Source of the DNA: a virus
IMG/VR virus record: IMGVR_UViG_3300025151_000009
Location: 1-35,584 of that record
Direction: 5' to 3' (one strand)
DNA length: 35,584 nucleotides
Part shown: positions 1 to 5,772 of the stretch, piece by piece
How the letters are laid out: each line of letters begins with the position of its first letter
Position numbering within the stretch: the stretch's first letter is position 1
Translations under genes and position numbers: made by a program
Notes under the pieces: model-generated
Database searches by the model: none
The model's input: only the letters and a program-made list of their open reading frames with translations
Told to the model about the DNA's origin: nothing

Positions 1-99
1 GGCGCTGGCATAAAAGGCGACAAAAAATTGATTGGGTCTATACCCACATATCTAATCACTGAGTGGCTAAAAGAAGCTGGTATTGACCACAGTGACCAT
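1..99. repeat. 99-bp terminal redundancy, left copy
   Basis: Bases 1-99 are identical to 35486-35584. Joining the two copies restores an uninterrupted 95-codon gene, so the sequence closes into a 35485-bp circle. The length and the position inside a gene look like an assembly overlap of a circularly permuted phage genome rather than a biological end. Confidence 0.95.
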
Positions 100-180
100 G
101 AAGCACGGCAGCAGGTCATAAAGCGCAAAATATTATCTGGCGAGTTTGATAAATTTAGAGTTTGGAAAGGAACATACTAA
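1..180 (+). CDS. Small conserved phage protein, 3' part (gene crosses the circle join)
   Basis: This is the last part of a 95-aa protein whose start lies at the other end of the window (35378). The frame is open from base 1 and ends with TAA at 178-180. The C-terminal part reads GIDHSDHEARQQVIKRKI and ends FRVWKGTY. The stop shares one base with the start of the M15 peptidase gene (TAATG), which suggests translational coupling. No family is recognised. The N-terminal half contains IPTYLITEWLKEAGI, which looks helical. It follows the capsid gene and a terminator, and precedes the endolysin. Function unknown. Confidence 0.85.
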   Translation, partial: GAGIKGDKKLIGSIPTYLITEWLKEAGIDHSDHEARQQVIKRKILSGEFDKFRVWKGTY

Positions 181-533
181 TGAGTTACAAGTATTTCACA
201 TTAGATGAGTTTGATTGCCAGGAGACTGGCGAAAACGAAATGAAGCCGGAGTTTTTAGAGAAGCTAGATGAGCTTAGAGAGCGCTGCGGTTTTAGTTTTC
301 GTATAACTAGTGGGTTTAGGTCCGTAAAACACTCTATAGAGGCGCGTAAGGCAAATGGCGGCGGTACCCACACCAAAGGTATAGCTGCAGACATATATGT
401 CTCAAACGGCCAGCAGAAGGCTTCTATCATACGCCATGCTGTAGAGATGGGCTGCTTTAATGGTATGGGCCTGGCGAAAACATTCGTCCATGTAGATATA
501 CGTGAAGGCGAGCCGGTAATGTGGAGCTACTAG
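180..533 (+). CDS. M15-family peptidase (endolysin)
   Basis: A 117-aa peptidoglycan-cleaving peptidase of the M15 (Peptidase_M15_3) type, the likely endolysin. The zinc site is visible: SGFRS at 44-48, HTKGIAAD at 64-71 (ligands H64 and D71) and VHVD with H104. The size is normal for a single-domain M15 lysin, with no separate wall-binding domain and no signal peptide, so it would need the holin for release. The ATG at 180 is preferred to an upstream TTG at 162, because it overlaps the preceding stop as TAATG and has GGAAAGG about 10 bases upstream. It ends tail to tail with the leftward gene at 530, sharing CTAG. Cleavage is probably of the L-Ala-D-Glu or D-Ala bond, which the sequence cannot settle. 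Confidence 0.9.
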   Translation: MSYKYFTLDEFDCQETGENEMKPEFLEKLDELRERCGFSFRITSGFRSVKHSIEARKANGGGTHTKGIAADIYVSNGQQKASIIRHAVEMGCFNGMGLAKTFVHVDIREGEPVMWSY

Positions 534-538
534 TAGCT
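525..538. repeat. 14-bp perfect palindrome at convergent stop codons
   Basis: AGCTACTAGTAGCT reads the same on both strands. Its central CTAG provides the TAG stop of the M15 gene on the plus strand and the TAG stop of the 146-aa gene on the minus strand. There is no T-run on either side, so it is not a typical intrinsic terminator. Confidence 0.8.
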
Positions 539-970
539 GTAATAGCGGTTTGCAAAATCTTCTCTAGTGTTGATTCTGCGTCTCAGCTCTTCTAGCTCTG
601 CATCGTTAAATTCGGTAATGTTTTTACCAAGATAGTATTCGTCCGGGTGGTCTGTAAACTGCATAGCTGCACGCAACTGTTCTATGGCGTGACCATCTAA
701 TTTTTTGAAATTTTTGCCGAGCGCTCTTGCTCCGTCTTGCAAGACACGAAATTCATGTGCTGACATGTCTGGCCCTGAAACATATTCAGGCGGTATGAAC
801 TCCTTTTGCATGACTCTCATTTCTTCTGGAGTAATTGCAGAACCGCTTACATCAAGCAGGCCTTGTGGCATTTTTTCAAATCCACGCTGTATTTCTTCAG
901 GTCGCATTTTTTGCGCATACGCTGCTTCTATTAACCTGTGTCTTACGCTAGGCGCCATGAGAGTATTCAT
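530..970 (-). CDS. Hypothetical phage protein, 146 aa
   Basis: Last gene of the leftward block. The protein is charged and mostly helical by eye, with MAPSVRHRLIEAAYAQKM near the N-terminus and ELEELRRRINTREDFANRYY near the C-terminus. No membrane segment or catalytic motif is seen. Its ATG overlaps the stop of the upstream small basic gene as ATGA, which supports the start and suggests coupled translation. The N-terminal style (internal helices rich in Met, Glu and Arg) would fit a virion-associated or DNA-associated small protein, but this is only a guess. No family recognised. Confidence 0.75.
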   Translation of the reverse strand: MNTLMAPSVRHRLIEAAYAQKMRPEEIQRGFEKMPQGLLDVSGSAITPEEMRVMQKEFIPPEYVSGPDMSAHEFRVLQDGARALGKNFKKLDGHAIEQLRAAMQFTDHPDEYYLGKNITEFNDAELEELRRRINTREDFANRYYSY

Positions 971-1116
971 TTTTTCTTCTTCGCAGTCTTTGCAGCTTTC
1001 TTAAACGCCTTAGCCGTAGGTCTGCCCTTTGTGCCAGCTTTGCGCATTGTCTCACCTGAGCCAGCCTTGATGCGTTTACGCTTTGCATGGATGTTGGCAT
1101 ATAATCCTTTAGCCAT
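967..1116 (-). CDS. Small Lys/Arg-rich conserved phage protein, 49 aa
   Basis: Starts MAKGLYANIHAKRKRIKAGS, continues GETMRKAGTKGRPTAKAF, and ends in a poly-Lys tail (AKKKK). Very similar short proteins occur in many marine phages, where they are unannotated or of unknown function; that is recalled family knowledge, not a search. The strong positive charge suggests nucleic acid binding or packaging inside the capsid. It is tightly coupled on both sides: TAATG with the upstream gene and ATGA with the downstream gene. It is easy to miss because of its length. Confidence 0.85.
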   Translation of the reverse strand: MAKGLYANIHAKRKRIKAGSGETMRKAGTKGRPTAKAFKKAAKTAKKKK

Positions 1117-1226
1117 TACTTTTTCTTACCGTATGAGATTTTCTTACCGGTTTTTTTAGCTGCTTTTTTTGCAGCAGCCATTCCTTTTTTTGTGTAAGAG
1201 TATTTTTTACCAGCTACTTTTGGCAT
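1116..1226 (-). CDS. Small Lys-rich phage protein, 36 aa
   Basis: MPKVAGKKYSYTKKGMAAAK followed by KAAKKTGKKISYGKKK: about 40 percent Lys. The pattern resembles other tiny basic phage proteins (histone-like, AAKKAAKK type). It sits immediately upstream of the 49-aa basic gene with a TAATG overlap and downstream of the DUF6321-like gene. The translated run is well formed and coupled at its 3' end, which argues for a real gene despite its size. The role is probably electrostatic (DNA or virion interior), which is inference. Confidence 0.75.
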   Translation of the reverse strand: MPKVAGKKYSYTKKGMAAAKKAAKKTGKKISYGKKK

Positions 1227-1235
1227 GAGACACCT

Positions 1236-1514
1236 CTACCATTTCGATTTATTAGCCCAATAAGCCGCAGACATTTTGCCTTTAGCTATGTTTTTAGCAT
1301 GGCGCGCTTTAAATGATTTGCGCCGTGCTTTTTCTGCTGCTGTCTTTGGGTTTTTGCCAGCACCAGTTACGCCTTGCTGTCCATAGCGTATAGTCTTAAT
1401 TTTGTCGCCTTCTTTAGCAACAACAACGTGTGATTTTGTAGGGTGATTAGGTGTTCTCTTGGGCTTGTTGTAGCCAGAAACGCCTACCCTAGCTAGTCTT
1501 GGGTCTTTAGCCAT
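1236..1514 (-). CDS. DUF6321-like conserved phage protein, 92 aa
   Basis: Reads MAKDPRLARVGVSGYNKPKR at the start, with KSHVVVAKEGDKIKTIRYGQ in the middle and a basic helical end (KSFKARHAKNIAKGKMSAAY, then WANKSKW). This closely matches a small conserved family found widely in phages that I recall as DUF6321; the function is unknown. It is very basic. The ATG at 1514 fits that family's N-terminus; a longer in-frame start at 1562 would run through the terminator and is rejected. Only 6 bases separate a TATAAT box from this ATG, and no ribosome binding site is seen, so the transcript may be leaderless. Confidence 0.85.
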   Translation of the reverse strand: MAKDPRLARVGVSGYNKPKRTPNHPTKSHVVVAKEGDKIKTIRYGQQGVTGAGKNPKTAAEKARRKSFKARHAKNIAKGKMSAAYWANKSKW

Positions 1515-1520
1515 GCGCCG

Positions 1521-1549
1521 ATTATACCATAAAAAAACCCCTACCCGAA
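1521..1549 (-). promoter_or_regulatory. Promoter-like element (TGGTATAATCGGCGC) before the DUF6321-like gene
   Basis: On the minus strand TATAAT lies at 1526-1521 with an upstream TG (extended -10), followed by CGGCGC and then ATG. A weak -35 candidate TTCGGG is 17 bases upstream, inside the terminator hairpin. The same GGTATAAT plus GC-rich pattern recurs at 8769, 10622 and 25592. Start-site mapping is needed to confirm it. Confidence 0.6.
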
Positions 1550-1557
1550 GGCAGGGG
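1531..1557 (-). terminator. Rho-independent terminator with UUCG loop
   Basis: On the minus strand CCCCTGCC-TTCG-GGTAGGGG forms an 8-bp stem with one G-T pair and a stable TTCG tetraloop, followed by seven Ts. It lies 3' of the 79-aa gene, ending the repressor-initiator-HNH unit. It is followed at once by a promoter-like box for the small basic genes, so the leftward block is probably split into two transcripts. Confidence 0.85.
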
Positions 1558-1573
1558 AACAACTTTGAGGAAG

Positions 1574-1813
1574 TTAATCTGTACTGAACATTTCAGGATG
1601 CTCTAAGGATAACTGCTCTTCAGTAGGTGGTTCAAGTCTTTTTGTGATCTGCTCTTCCATCTCTACCCACAAAGCAATGATTTCTTCACGCGCGTAATTC
1701 TGTGCGCCCTCGTATACTGCAGACTGTATGACATTGATCAGCCTGTCTTTTATGTCCTGTAAGCCGTGTGTCTCAAGCCTATCAAACATTATGCCAAGCG
1801 TACTGTCTTTCAT
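1574..1813 (-). CDS. Hypothetical protein, 79 aa
   Basis: An acidic, mainly helical protein: MKDSTLGIMFDRLETHGLQD followed by KDRLINVIQSAVYEGAQNYA and an acidic C-terminus rich in Glu and Pro. It has a good ribosome binding site (GAGGTG) about 6 bases before ATG. It is the last gene before the UUCG terminator and follows the HNH gene in the same leftward unit. No family, membrane segment or motif is recognised. Confidence 0.7.
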   Translation of the reverse strand: MKDSTLGIMFDRLETHGLQDIKDRLINVIQSAVYEGAQNYAREEIIALWVEMEEQITKRLEPPTEEQLSLEHPEMFSTD

Positions 1814-1821
1814 ATAACACC

Positions 1822-2211
1822 TCAGTTGTAGCTGGTTGGCTCATATTCTGGGTCGTCATCCATTTTTTTCAACTCTTCCCTATAATGTTTGCCTATCTCT
1901 AAACGTAGCTTTTTAGTGGTTTTCATTAGGTGCTGCCATTTCTCGCGCAGCATTTCCATATGACCTCTGCCTAGCTTTGTTTCGACCCAGCTGGTGAACT
2001 CCAGCGGATTTGCAGTGAACTTCATGTGGCAGTAGTGGCACAAACAAAGTGCATTATCTAAAGACCACCTCACTGATTTAGCTGCCCTGCCATAAATATG
2101 AGCGCACTCCATCCTAGCGTCCGCCTTGCCGCAATGCTCGCATATGTAACCTGCTCGCTGCCGCACTACATTGCTGAACCATTTATCAGCGCTGTCTCTC
2201 TTTATACCCAT
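1822..2211 (-). CDS. HNH/NinG-like zinc-binding nuclease, 129 aa
   Basis: Contains CEHC at about 24-27 and, about 25 to 30 residues later, CHYCH, with MECAHIYGRA between them. CxxC, a His-containing segment and a second CxxC are the layout of HNH-fold endonucleases with a structural zinc, including the NinG type of lambdoid recombination genes. The C-terminal half is a Lys/Glu-rich helical region (LMKTTKKLRLEIGKHYREEL). It overlaps the upstream NinB-like gene by 26 bases and has AGGAAGAG before its ATG. Position next to a NinB-like gene supports a role in recombination or DNA processing. The catalytic His pair is only tentatively assigned (AHIYGR), so the activity is inferred. Confidence 0.7.
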   Translation of the reverse strand: MGIKRDSADKWFSNVVRQRAGYICEHCGKADARMECAHIYGRAAKSVRWSLDNALCLCHYCHMKFTANPLEFTSWVETKLGRGHMEMLREKWQHLMKTTKKLRLEIGKHYREELKKMDDDPEYEPTSYN

Positions 2212-2629
2212 CTAACTCTTCCTTGCTTGGAAACGGTATGTTTAGGCCGCGTTTTTCTGCCAAGTGCCTAATTATAACATTAGCCACCTCAGAAACCTCA
2301 TCAGTATTTAACGCCGATGTTCCCTTTTTCTCTGGGTACATTGCTAGCTGAACCTCACTCCATATAGCTGCCTTTACTCTTTCCATTGTCCAGGGCATCT
2401 CAATATAGTCGCCTGTAAGAAGGCTTTTGATCTGATACTCAAACCCTGCAGCATTGCACGCATCAGCTATCAAGCGGCAAAACTTATGTATAGCGTTGTT
2501 CTGTGTCACAGTGCGCTGCCTGCCTGTCTGCACTTTTACTGTACAGTATTTGTTTGCCATATAAATATCATTGAGCGCCCTGGTCGCTGCGCCGAATGAT
2601 GCATCGCTATTAATAATAATTGTTGTCAT
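2186..2629 (-). CDS. NinB-like recombination-associated protein, 147 aa
   Basis: Starts MTTIIINSDASFGAATRALN and contains RTVTQNNAIHKFCRLIADAC, TGDYIEMPWTMERVKAAIW and EVANVIIRHLAEKRGLNIPF. The R-T-x-x-Q-N-x-x-x-H pattern near the N-terminus, the E-x-P-W-T-x-x-x-V-K segment and the C-terminal R-H-L-x-E-K-x-G-x-x-x-P-F-P-S signature match a widespread phage family often labelled NinB (single-strand DNA binding, helping recombination). The ATG at 2629 overlaps the upstream stop as ATGA and has AGGAGAAAG before it, so it is preferred over the start at 2647. Family assignment is from memory of sequence patterns and is moderate. Confidence 0.6.
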   Translation of the reverse strand: MTTIIINSDASFGAATRALNDIYMANKYCTVKVQTGRQRTVTQNNAIHKFCRLIADACNAAGFEYQIKSLLTGDYIEMPWTMERVKAAIWSEVQLAMYPEKKGTSALNTDEVSEVANVIIRHLAEKRGLNIPFPSKEELDGYKERQR

Positions 2630-2910
2630 AACTTTCTCCTTAACCATTTTGCAGAAACAACTGACGAGTAGTCCTCAAAGATTAGCCAGGGACTGTTTTT
2701 ATTCCCTGCGTCTTTTCTTTTATCTCTAAGGTCCCAGTCAGTTACATATTCACGACCACCGAGCCTGGACTGCATGCAATTCTGCGAGACATTAGCCACA
2801 GCTGCATAGTCCTTGTATGTATATAATTCATCGCGCTTTAAGCCGCCTAAACCCTCTCCCTTGTAAACCAGATAAACCGTGCCAGCTTCTCTAGTAACTT
2901 TCCCTATCAT
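2626..2910 (-). CDS. Hypothetical protein, 94 aa
   Basis: MIGKVTREAGTVYLVYKGEG at the start, then ELYTYKDYAAVANVSQNCMQ and SRLGGREYVTDWDLRDKRKD. The middle (DYAAVANVSQNCMQSRLGG) reads like a small helix-turn-helix, so it may bind DNA, but this is not a confident family match. The ATG at 2910 overlaps the initiator stop as ATGA; an in-frame ATG at 2919 is also possible. It lies between the initiator and the NinB-like gene, tightly coupled on both sides. Confidence 0.65.
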   Translation of the reverse strand: MIGKVTREAGTVYLVYKGEGLGGLKRDELYTYKDYAAVANVSQNCMQSRLGGREYVTDWDLRDKRKDAGNKNSPWLIFEDYSSVVSAKWLRRKL

Positions 2911-3542
2911 TGCGCCCAACTCCTATCCGTTAGCTTATTTACAATGTCAGACTTTTTGAGGCTTGTTTCAGGCTTTTTATATTCGCGTGCAGCCCAATTA
3001 CGCACACAAGCTTTCCAGTCTTTCATTTTATTTCTACCAACCATCCAGCCGTTAGATTCATAATAACTGTACCAGCTGTATGCATTGACTGTGTAGTTTT
3101 GCTCTTTGATGTAATCGTAAACATCTTCAAGCAGTGGCGGTATTTCTTTAATATTAGATTTATTATTAGCCTGTATTATTCCCTTAGAACTTTCTTTCCT
3201 GGGGGTATCGCAATTTTTTTCCAGGGGGGCAGGAATATTTTTTCCAGGGGTCTGGAAATTATTTTCTACAATGTAGATTCTTCTTTCCTGTACCCGTTTA
3301 GTGCCTGTCTCATAAATCTCTTCACGTTTTATGTAACCAGCTTCTTCAAGCGCACCGAGCCAATTAGTGATAGACCTATTTTTGACGCTGTAAAGGTCCG
3401 CAAAGTGCGCATTTGTAGCCCAGCAATATCCACGCTCATTGCAAAGCGCAGTTATCTCGCCATATAAAAGTTTAGCGTTAGCTGGAATCCGATTGTCATA
3501 CCGTACTGTGGCCGGAATGATTGCATAGTACCCCGTATGCAT
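2907..3542 (-). CDS. Replication initiator (lambda O-like), 211 aa
   Basis: The N-terminal 75 residues form a winged-helix domain of the HTH_36 type: YYAIIPATVRYDNRIPANAK, then ATNAHFADLYSVKNRSITNW and LGALEEAGYIKRE. A low-complexity linker follows (about 95-130), then a C-terminal domain with WMVGRNKMKDWKACVRNWAA, as in phage O/DnaT-like initiators. Such proteins bind origin iterons and load the host helicase. The linker-coding DNA holds three 23-bp-spaced repeats next to an AT-rich stretch, the same arrangement as the lambda origin inside O. There is no phage DNA polymerase, so host replication proteins must be recruited. AGGAG is placed before ATG. It follows the repressor gene directly. 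Confidence 0.75.
   Translation of the reverse strand: MHTGYYAIIPATVRYDNRIPANAKLLYGEITALCNERGYCWATNAHFADLYSVKNRSITNWLGALEEAGYIKREEIYETGTKRVQERRIYIVENNFQTPGKNIPAPLEKNCDTPRKESSKGIIQANNKSNIKEIPPLLEDVYDYIKEQNYTVNAYSWYSYYESNGWMVGRNKMKDWKACVRNWAAREYKKPETSLKKSDIVNKLTDRSWAQ
3141..3263. other. Putative replication origin: three 23-bp iterons and AT-rich flank
   Basis: TTTCCTGGGG at 3195, TTTCCAGGGG at 3218 and TTTCCAGGGG at 3241 start exactly 23 bases apart, each followed by an A/T tract. The third ends in an inverted copy (TTTCCAG-GGGT-CTGGAAA, 3241-3258). Because 23 is not a multiple of three, each copy is read in a different frame of the initiator gene, so the repeat is a DNA signal and not a protein repeat. 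The segment 3141-3180 on the downstream side of the gene is strongly AT-rich and could be the unwinding element. This mirrors lambda ori within O. Confidence 0.7.
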
Positions 3543-3544
3543 TT

Positions 3545-3745
3545 TTATTCTCCTTCTTTGATTAATATTGATAGCCTAACACCAAATGCAACTGACAATT
3601 TTGTGAGTGTAGCCAGCGTTGGGTTTTGTGTTTTTAATGAAAGCGACAGCTGCGACTGAGTTATACCAGCTCTTTCAGCAATTTCTTGCTGTGTCCAGTT
3701 ATGCTCTGCTGCTAAACGCTTTACAGCTTTTCTTAGGTCAAACAT
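3545..3745 (-). CDS. Xre/Cro-CI-type HTH repressor, 66 aa
   Basis: A single HTH_3 domain: NWTQQEIAERAGITQSQLSL (helices 2-3) followed by NPTLATLTKLSVAFGVRLS. There is no C-terminal cleavage or dimerisation domain, so it is Cro-like in size rather than CI-like. It is divergently transcribed from the rightward early genes, with 124 bases of control DNA between that contain operator-like palindromes. It heads the leftward unit with the initiator only 2 bases downstream, so it likely controls its own and early rightward transcription. With no integrase in sight, it may serve lytic timing or exclusion rather than lysogeny. Confidence 0.85.
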   Translation of the reverse strand: MFDLRKAVKRLAAEHNWTQQEIAERAGITQSQLSLSLKTQNPTLATLTKLSVAFGVRLSILIKEGE

Positions 3746-3759
3746 AGTAGCTCCTTAGT

Positions 3760-3801
3760 TAGTGAAACTTAATATTAACACTACTAAATATTTATTGTAA
3801 A
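3760..3801 (-). promoter_or_regulatory. Leftward promoter and operator for repressor gene
   Basis: On the minus strand TTTACA (3801-3796), an 18-base spacer and TAATAT (3777-3772) make a plausible sigma-70 promoter. The -10 lies in the palindrome TTAATATTAA (3769-3778), and TAGTG/CACTA arms (3760-3764 and 3779-3783) flank it. This suggests repressor autoregulation. The assignment rests on pattern only. Confidence 0.55.
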
Positions 3802-3809
3802 GAAAATAA

Positions 3810-3845
3810 TAGTTTGCATATGTAAACTACATGTGTAAGAATACT
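3810..3845 (+). promoter_or_regulatory. Rightward early promoter with 20-bp operator palindrome
   Basis: TAGTTTGCATATGTAAACTA (3810-3829) is a palindrome with one mismatched pair: TAGTTT/AAACTA arms around CATATG. It covers a -35 candidate TTGCAT (3814-3819), with a weak -10 AAGAAT (3837-3842) 17 bases downstream. A bound HTH dimer here would block rightward transcription. The 20-bp size and symmetry suit an Xre-family dimer. Confidence 0.6.
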
Positions 3846-3869
3846 ACTTCACAACAAATGAGGTGATTT

Positions 3870-4049
3870 ATGGATTTTAATAATTTGACTGATTATGAGC
3901 GCGGTGAGTATGACGCACTGCATTCTTTTGAGGCGCAGCTTAACCAGCCTAGAGAATATTACTGGGGCTACGGCGATGCATATGCGCAAGAGCAAATAGC
4001 TGACGCAAACACAATAAAGCAAGAGGAGTTAATGTATGACTTGGGATAA
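3870..4049 (+). CDS. Small acidic hypothetical protein, 59 aa
   Basis: MDFNNLTDYERGEYDALHSF, then REYYWGYGDAYAQEQI, ending QEELMYDLG. It is acidic and rich in Tyr and Gln. It is the first gene of the rightward early block and has a good site (GAGGTG) before ATG. It overlaps the Rad52-like start by 14 bases. First-in-operon acidic small proteins of phages are often host-takeover or DNA-mimic factors, but nothing here proves that. Confidence 0.7.
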   Translation: MDFNNLTDYERGEYDALHSFEAQLNQPREYYWGYGDAYAQEQIADANTIKQEELMYDLG

Positions 4050-4431
4050 TATCAAAACGGGGCTGCGCGCCCCATTTAAGCCTACGCAGCTACGCTGGAG
4101 ACAGGGTAGAGCCGGCATGCAGTTAGCGTATATTGATGCACGTGATGTGGCTAACCGTTTAGATGAGGTTGTTGGTATAGAGAACTGGCAAGACAAATAC
4201 GAAGAGGTGGCTGGTCGTATGATCTGTTATCTATCTATACGCTGTGATGGCGAGTGGGTAACAAAGGCTGACGGTGCTGGCGACACAAATATTGAAGCCG
4301 AGAAGGGTGGTATTTCTGATGCGCTAAAACGCGCTGCACAGAAGTTTGGCATTGGCAGATACCTGTATTACCTGCCTAAGAATGCTTCGCCTGATAACCT
4401 ACCACGCTGGGCTGTTCCAAATGACTTATAG
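4036..4431 (+). CDS. Rad52/Rad22-family single-strand annealing protein, 131 aa
   Basis: Matches the short phage Rad52_Rad22 type: DVANRLDEVVGIENWQDKYE, GRMICYLSIRCDGEWVTKAD, GAGDTNIEAEKGGISDALKR and AAQKFGIGRYLYYLP. These cover the conserved core that binds single-stranded DNA and anneals complementary strands. It ends after the core, with no C-terminal Rad51-binding part, as is normal in phages. AGAGGAG precedes the ATG. It is followed at once by a PD-(D/E)XK nuclease and SSB, a typical two-component phage recombination block. In this genome it would support replication by recombination and end repair. Confidence 0.85.
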   Translation: MTWDNIKTGLRAPFKPTQLRWRQGRAGMQLAYIDARDVANRLDEVVGIENWQDKYEEVAGRMICYLSIRCDGEWVTKADGAGDTNIEAEKGGISDALKRAAQKFGIGRYLYYLPKNASPDNLPRWAVPNDL

Positions 4432-5182
4432 AGCAGAGTCGGGCCACTGGTATGATCAAGACGGCAACCCTGCCTACACGACTGTAGGTAAGAATGGTCA
4501 AGAAAGAAACACAACGCTGCGCGATGCAAGAAAGCACAACCTGGTTCCTAGTGTCACCACGATACTAGGAGTTGCAGCCAAGCCAGCTCTTGAAAACTGG
4601 AAGATAGATCAGGCGTTGTTGGCAGCAGCAACTATGCAGCAGCAAGCTAATGAGCCTATTGAGATGTTTATGGCTAGGGCTAAGATGGAGTCTAGACAGG
4701 CATCAAAGCAAGCAGCAGAAATCGGCACAGCAATACACGCTGACATAGAAAAAGGTTTTGTTAATGGTGTAGAGTCTGTAGCATACAATGCAGTCAGGGC
4801 TGAGTTAGACGAGCTTTTTCCCAAGACTGTGTGGTGCAGTGAGGCATCGTTTACTAGCCCACTAGGGTTTGGCGGCAAGATAGATTTGTGCAGCCTGGAC
4901 GGTGTTTTTGTGGACTTTAAAACTAAGGATGGCTTAAAAGGTAAGGACGCTAAGAAATTAGTTTACGATGAGCATGGCATGCAGCTAAGCGCGTATGCTT
5001 TAGGCTCTGATGTAGACAACCCAGTGAGAGTGTCTGTGTTCGTGGATAGGGCCGACCCTAGCATAACTCAGGTGTATATCTGGGATGAAGAATCTCACAA
5101 GAAACATGTTGAGATGTTTAAGGCGCTTCTAACTTTTTGGAAGCTTACTAAAAACTATGATCCTAGCGAGGATAAAAAATGA
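4421..5182 (+). CDS. PD-(D/E)XK exonuclease (RecB/Cas4-like), 253 aa
   Basis: Motifs fit the PD-(D/E)XK superfamily: GTAIHADIEKG at about 101-111, GGKIDL with D near 154, and FVDFKTKD with D165 and K167 by count, followed by KKLVYDEHGMQLSAYALG (the conserved Q-x-x-x-Y helix). The VPSVTTILG segment near the N-terminus is also typical of phage exonucleases of this group. It would degrade one strand to give the substrate for the Rad52-like annealing protein next door. The ATG at 4421 overlaps that gene by 11 bases; an in-frame upstream start at 4346 is embedded in the Rad52 gene and lacks a binding site. Confidence 0.85.
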   Translation: MTYRAESGHWYDQDGNPAYTTVGKNGQERNTTLRDARKHNLVPSVTTILGVAAKPALENWKIDQALLAAATMQQQANEPIEMFMARAKMESRQASKQAAEIGTAIHADIEKGFVNGVESVAYNAVRAELDELFPKTVWCSEASFTSPLGFGGKIDLCSLDGVFVDFKTKDGLKGKDAKKLVYDEHGMQLSAYALGSDVDNPVRVSVFVDRADPSITQVYIWDEESHKKHVEMFKALLTFWKLTKNYDPSEDKK

Positions 5183-5568
5183 GCATTAATTCAATAGTGT
5201 TTACAGGCAACTGCGGAGCTGATATGGAAATCCGCCATACCCCAAAAGGTGTTGCTATAGGAACTGTAAATGTGGCTGCAAAGTCAGGGTGGGGTGAAAA
5301 CCAAAAAACAACATGGGTGCGCTGCAAGCTATTTAAAGAGCGTGCAGAGAAGTTAGCCCCTATGCTAACAAAAGGAACCCCGGTAACAGTTATGGGTGAA
5401 TTTCAGTTAGAAGAGTGGACTGCAAAAGACGGCACACAAAAATCAGCATTAGCGTGCAATATAAACAGCATACAAATGCAAAGAAAAGAGCCTGCTGTGC
5501 AGCAAACTGCGCCGGTGCAGCAGCCTGCAAAAACTGATAATTTTTTAGATGACGATATTCCATTTTAG
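5179..5568 (+). CDS. ssb: Single-stranded DNA-binding protein, 129 aa
   Basis: OB-fold SSB: SINSIVFTGNCGADMEIRHT, then TTWVRCKLFKERAEKLAPML, KGTPVTVMGEFQLEEW and a Gln/Pro-rich linker. The C-terminus ends DDDIPF, the standard acidic tip by which bacterial SSBs recruit partners, so host replication enzymes may dock on it. It overlaps the nuclease stop (ATGA) and is shorter than E. coli SSB mainly in the linker. Part of the Rad52/nuclease/SSB recombination set. Confidence 0.92.
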   Translation: MSINSIVFTGNCGADMEIRHTPKGVAIGTVNVAAKSGWGENQKTTWVRCKLFKERAEKLAPMLTKGTPVTVMGEFQLEEWTAKDGTQKSALACNINSIQMQRKEPAVQQTAPVQQPAKTDNFLDDDIPF

Positions 5569-5577
5569 AGGTGTAAT

Positions 5578-5772
5578 ATGACAGACTATGAAAAGGCACT
5601 GAAAGAGGTGCATAAGCACGCTGACAAGGCAATCGACAGCGTAGAAGATGCAGCTAAGTCTGCAAAAGAGAAAGTGAGAGAATGGGCCAACAAGCCGTGG
5701 AAAACATTAAGTAAGGGCGAGGCTTTGATTGGCGCAGCAATTATCCTTTTGATGATACTAGCTGCTAGTTAA
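5578..5772 (+). CDS. Small membrane-anchored protein, 64 aa (DUF883/ElaB-like layout)
   Basis: An amphipathic charged helix (KALKEVHKHADKAIDSVEDA, then AAKSAKEKVREW) is followed by GEALIGAAIILLMILAAS, one membrane segment at the C-terminus. The order (charged coil, then C-terminal anchor) resembles DUF883/ElaB-type tail-anchored proteins. Family membership is not proven. It lies 9 bases after ssb with GAGGTG before ATG. Possible roles are anchoring the replication complex or ribosome, or membrane effects in lysis. Confidence 0.75.
   Translation: MTDYEKALKEVHKHADKAIDSVEDAAKSAKEKVREWANKPWKTLSKGEALIGAAIILLMILAAS

Noticed and set aside
1-99. 99-bp repeat as true terminal repeats (T7-style ends)
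   Set aside because: The repeat lies in the middle of an intact gene and its length fits an assembler overlap. The Sf6-like terminase also argues for headful packaging. Reads covering the join would settle it.
705-1159. Plus-strand frames opposite the small leftward genes
   Set aside because: The leftward genes have coupled starts and conserved protein patterns; the plus-strand frames have neither.
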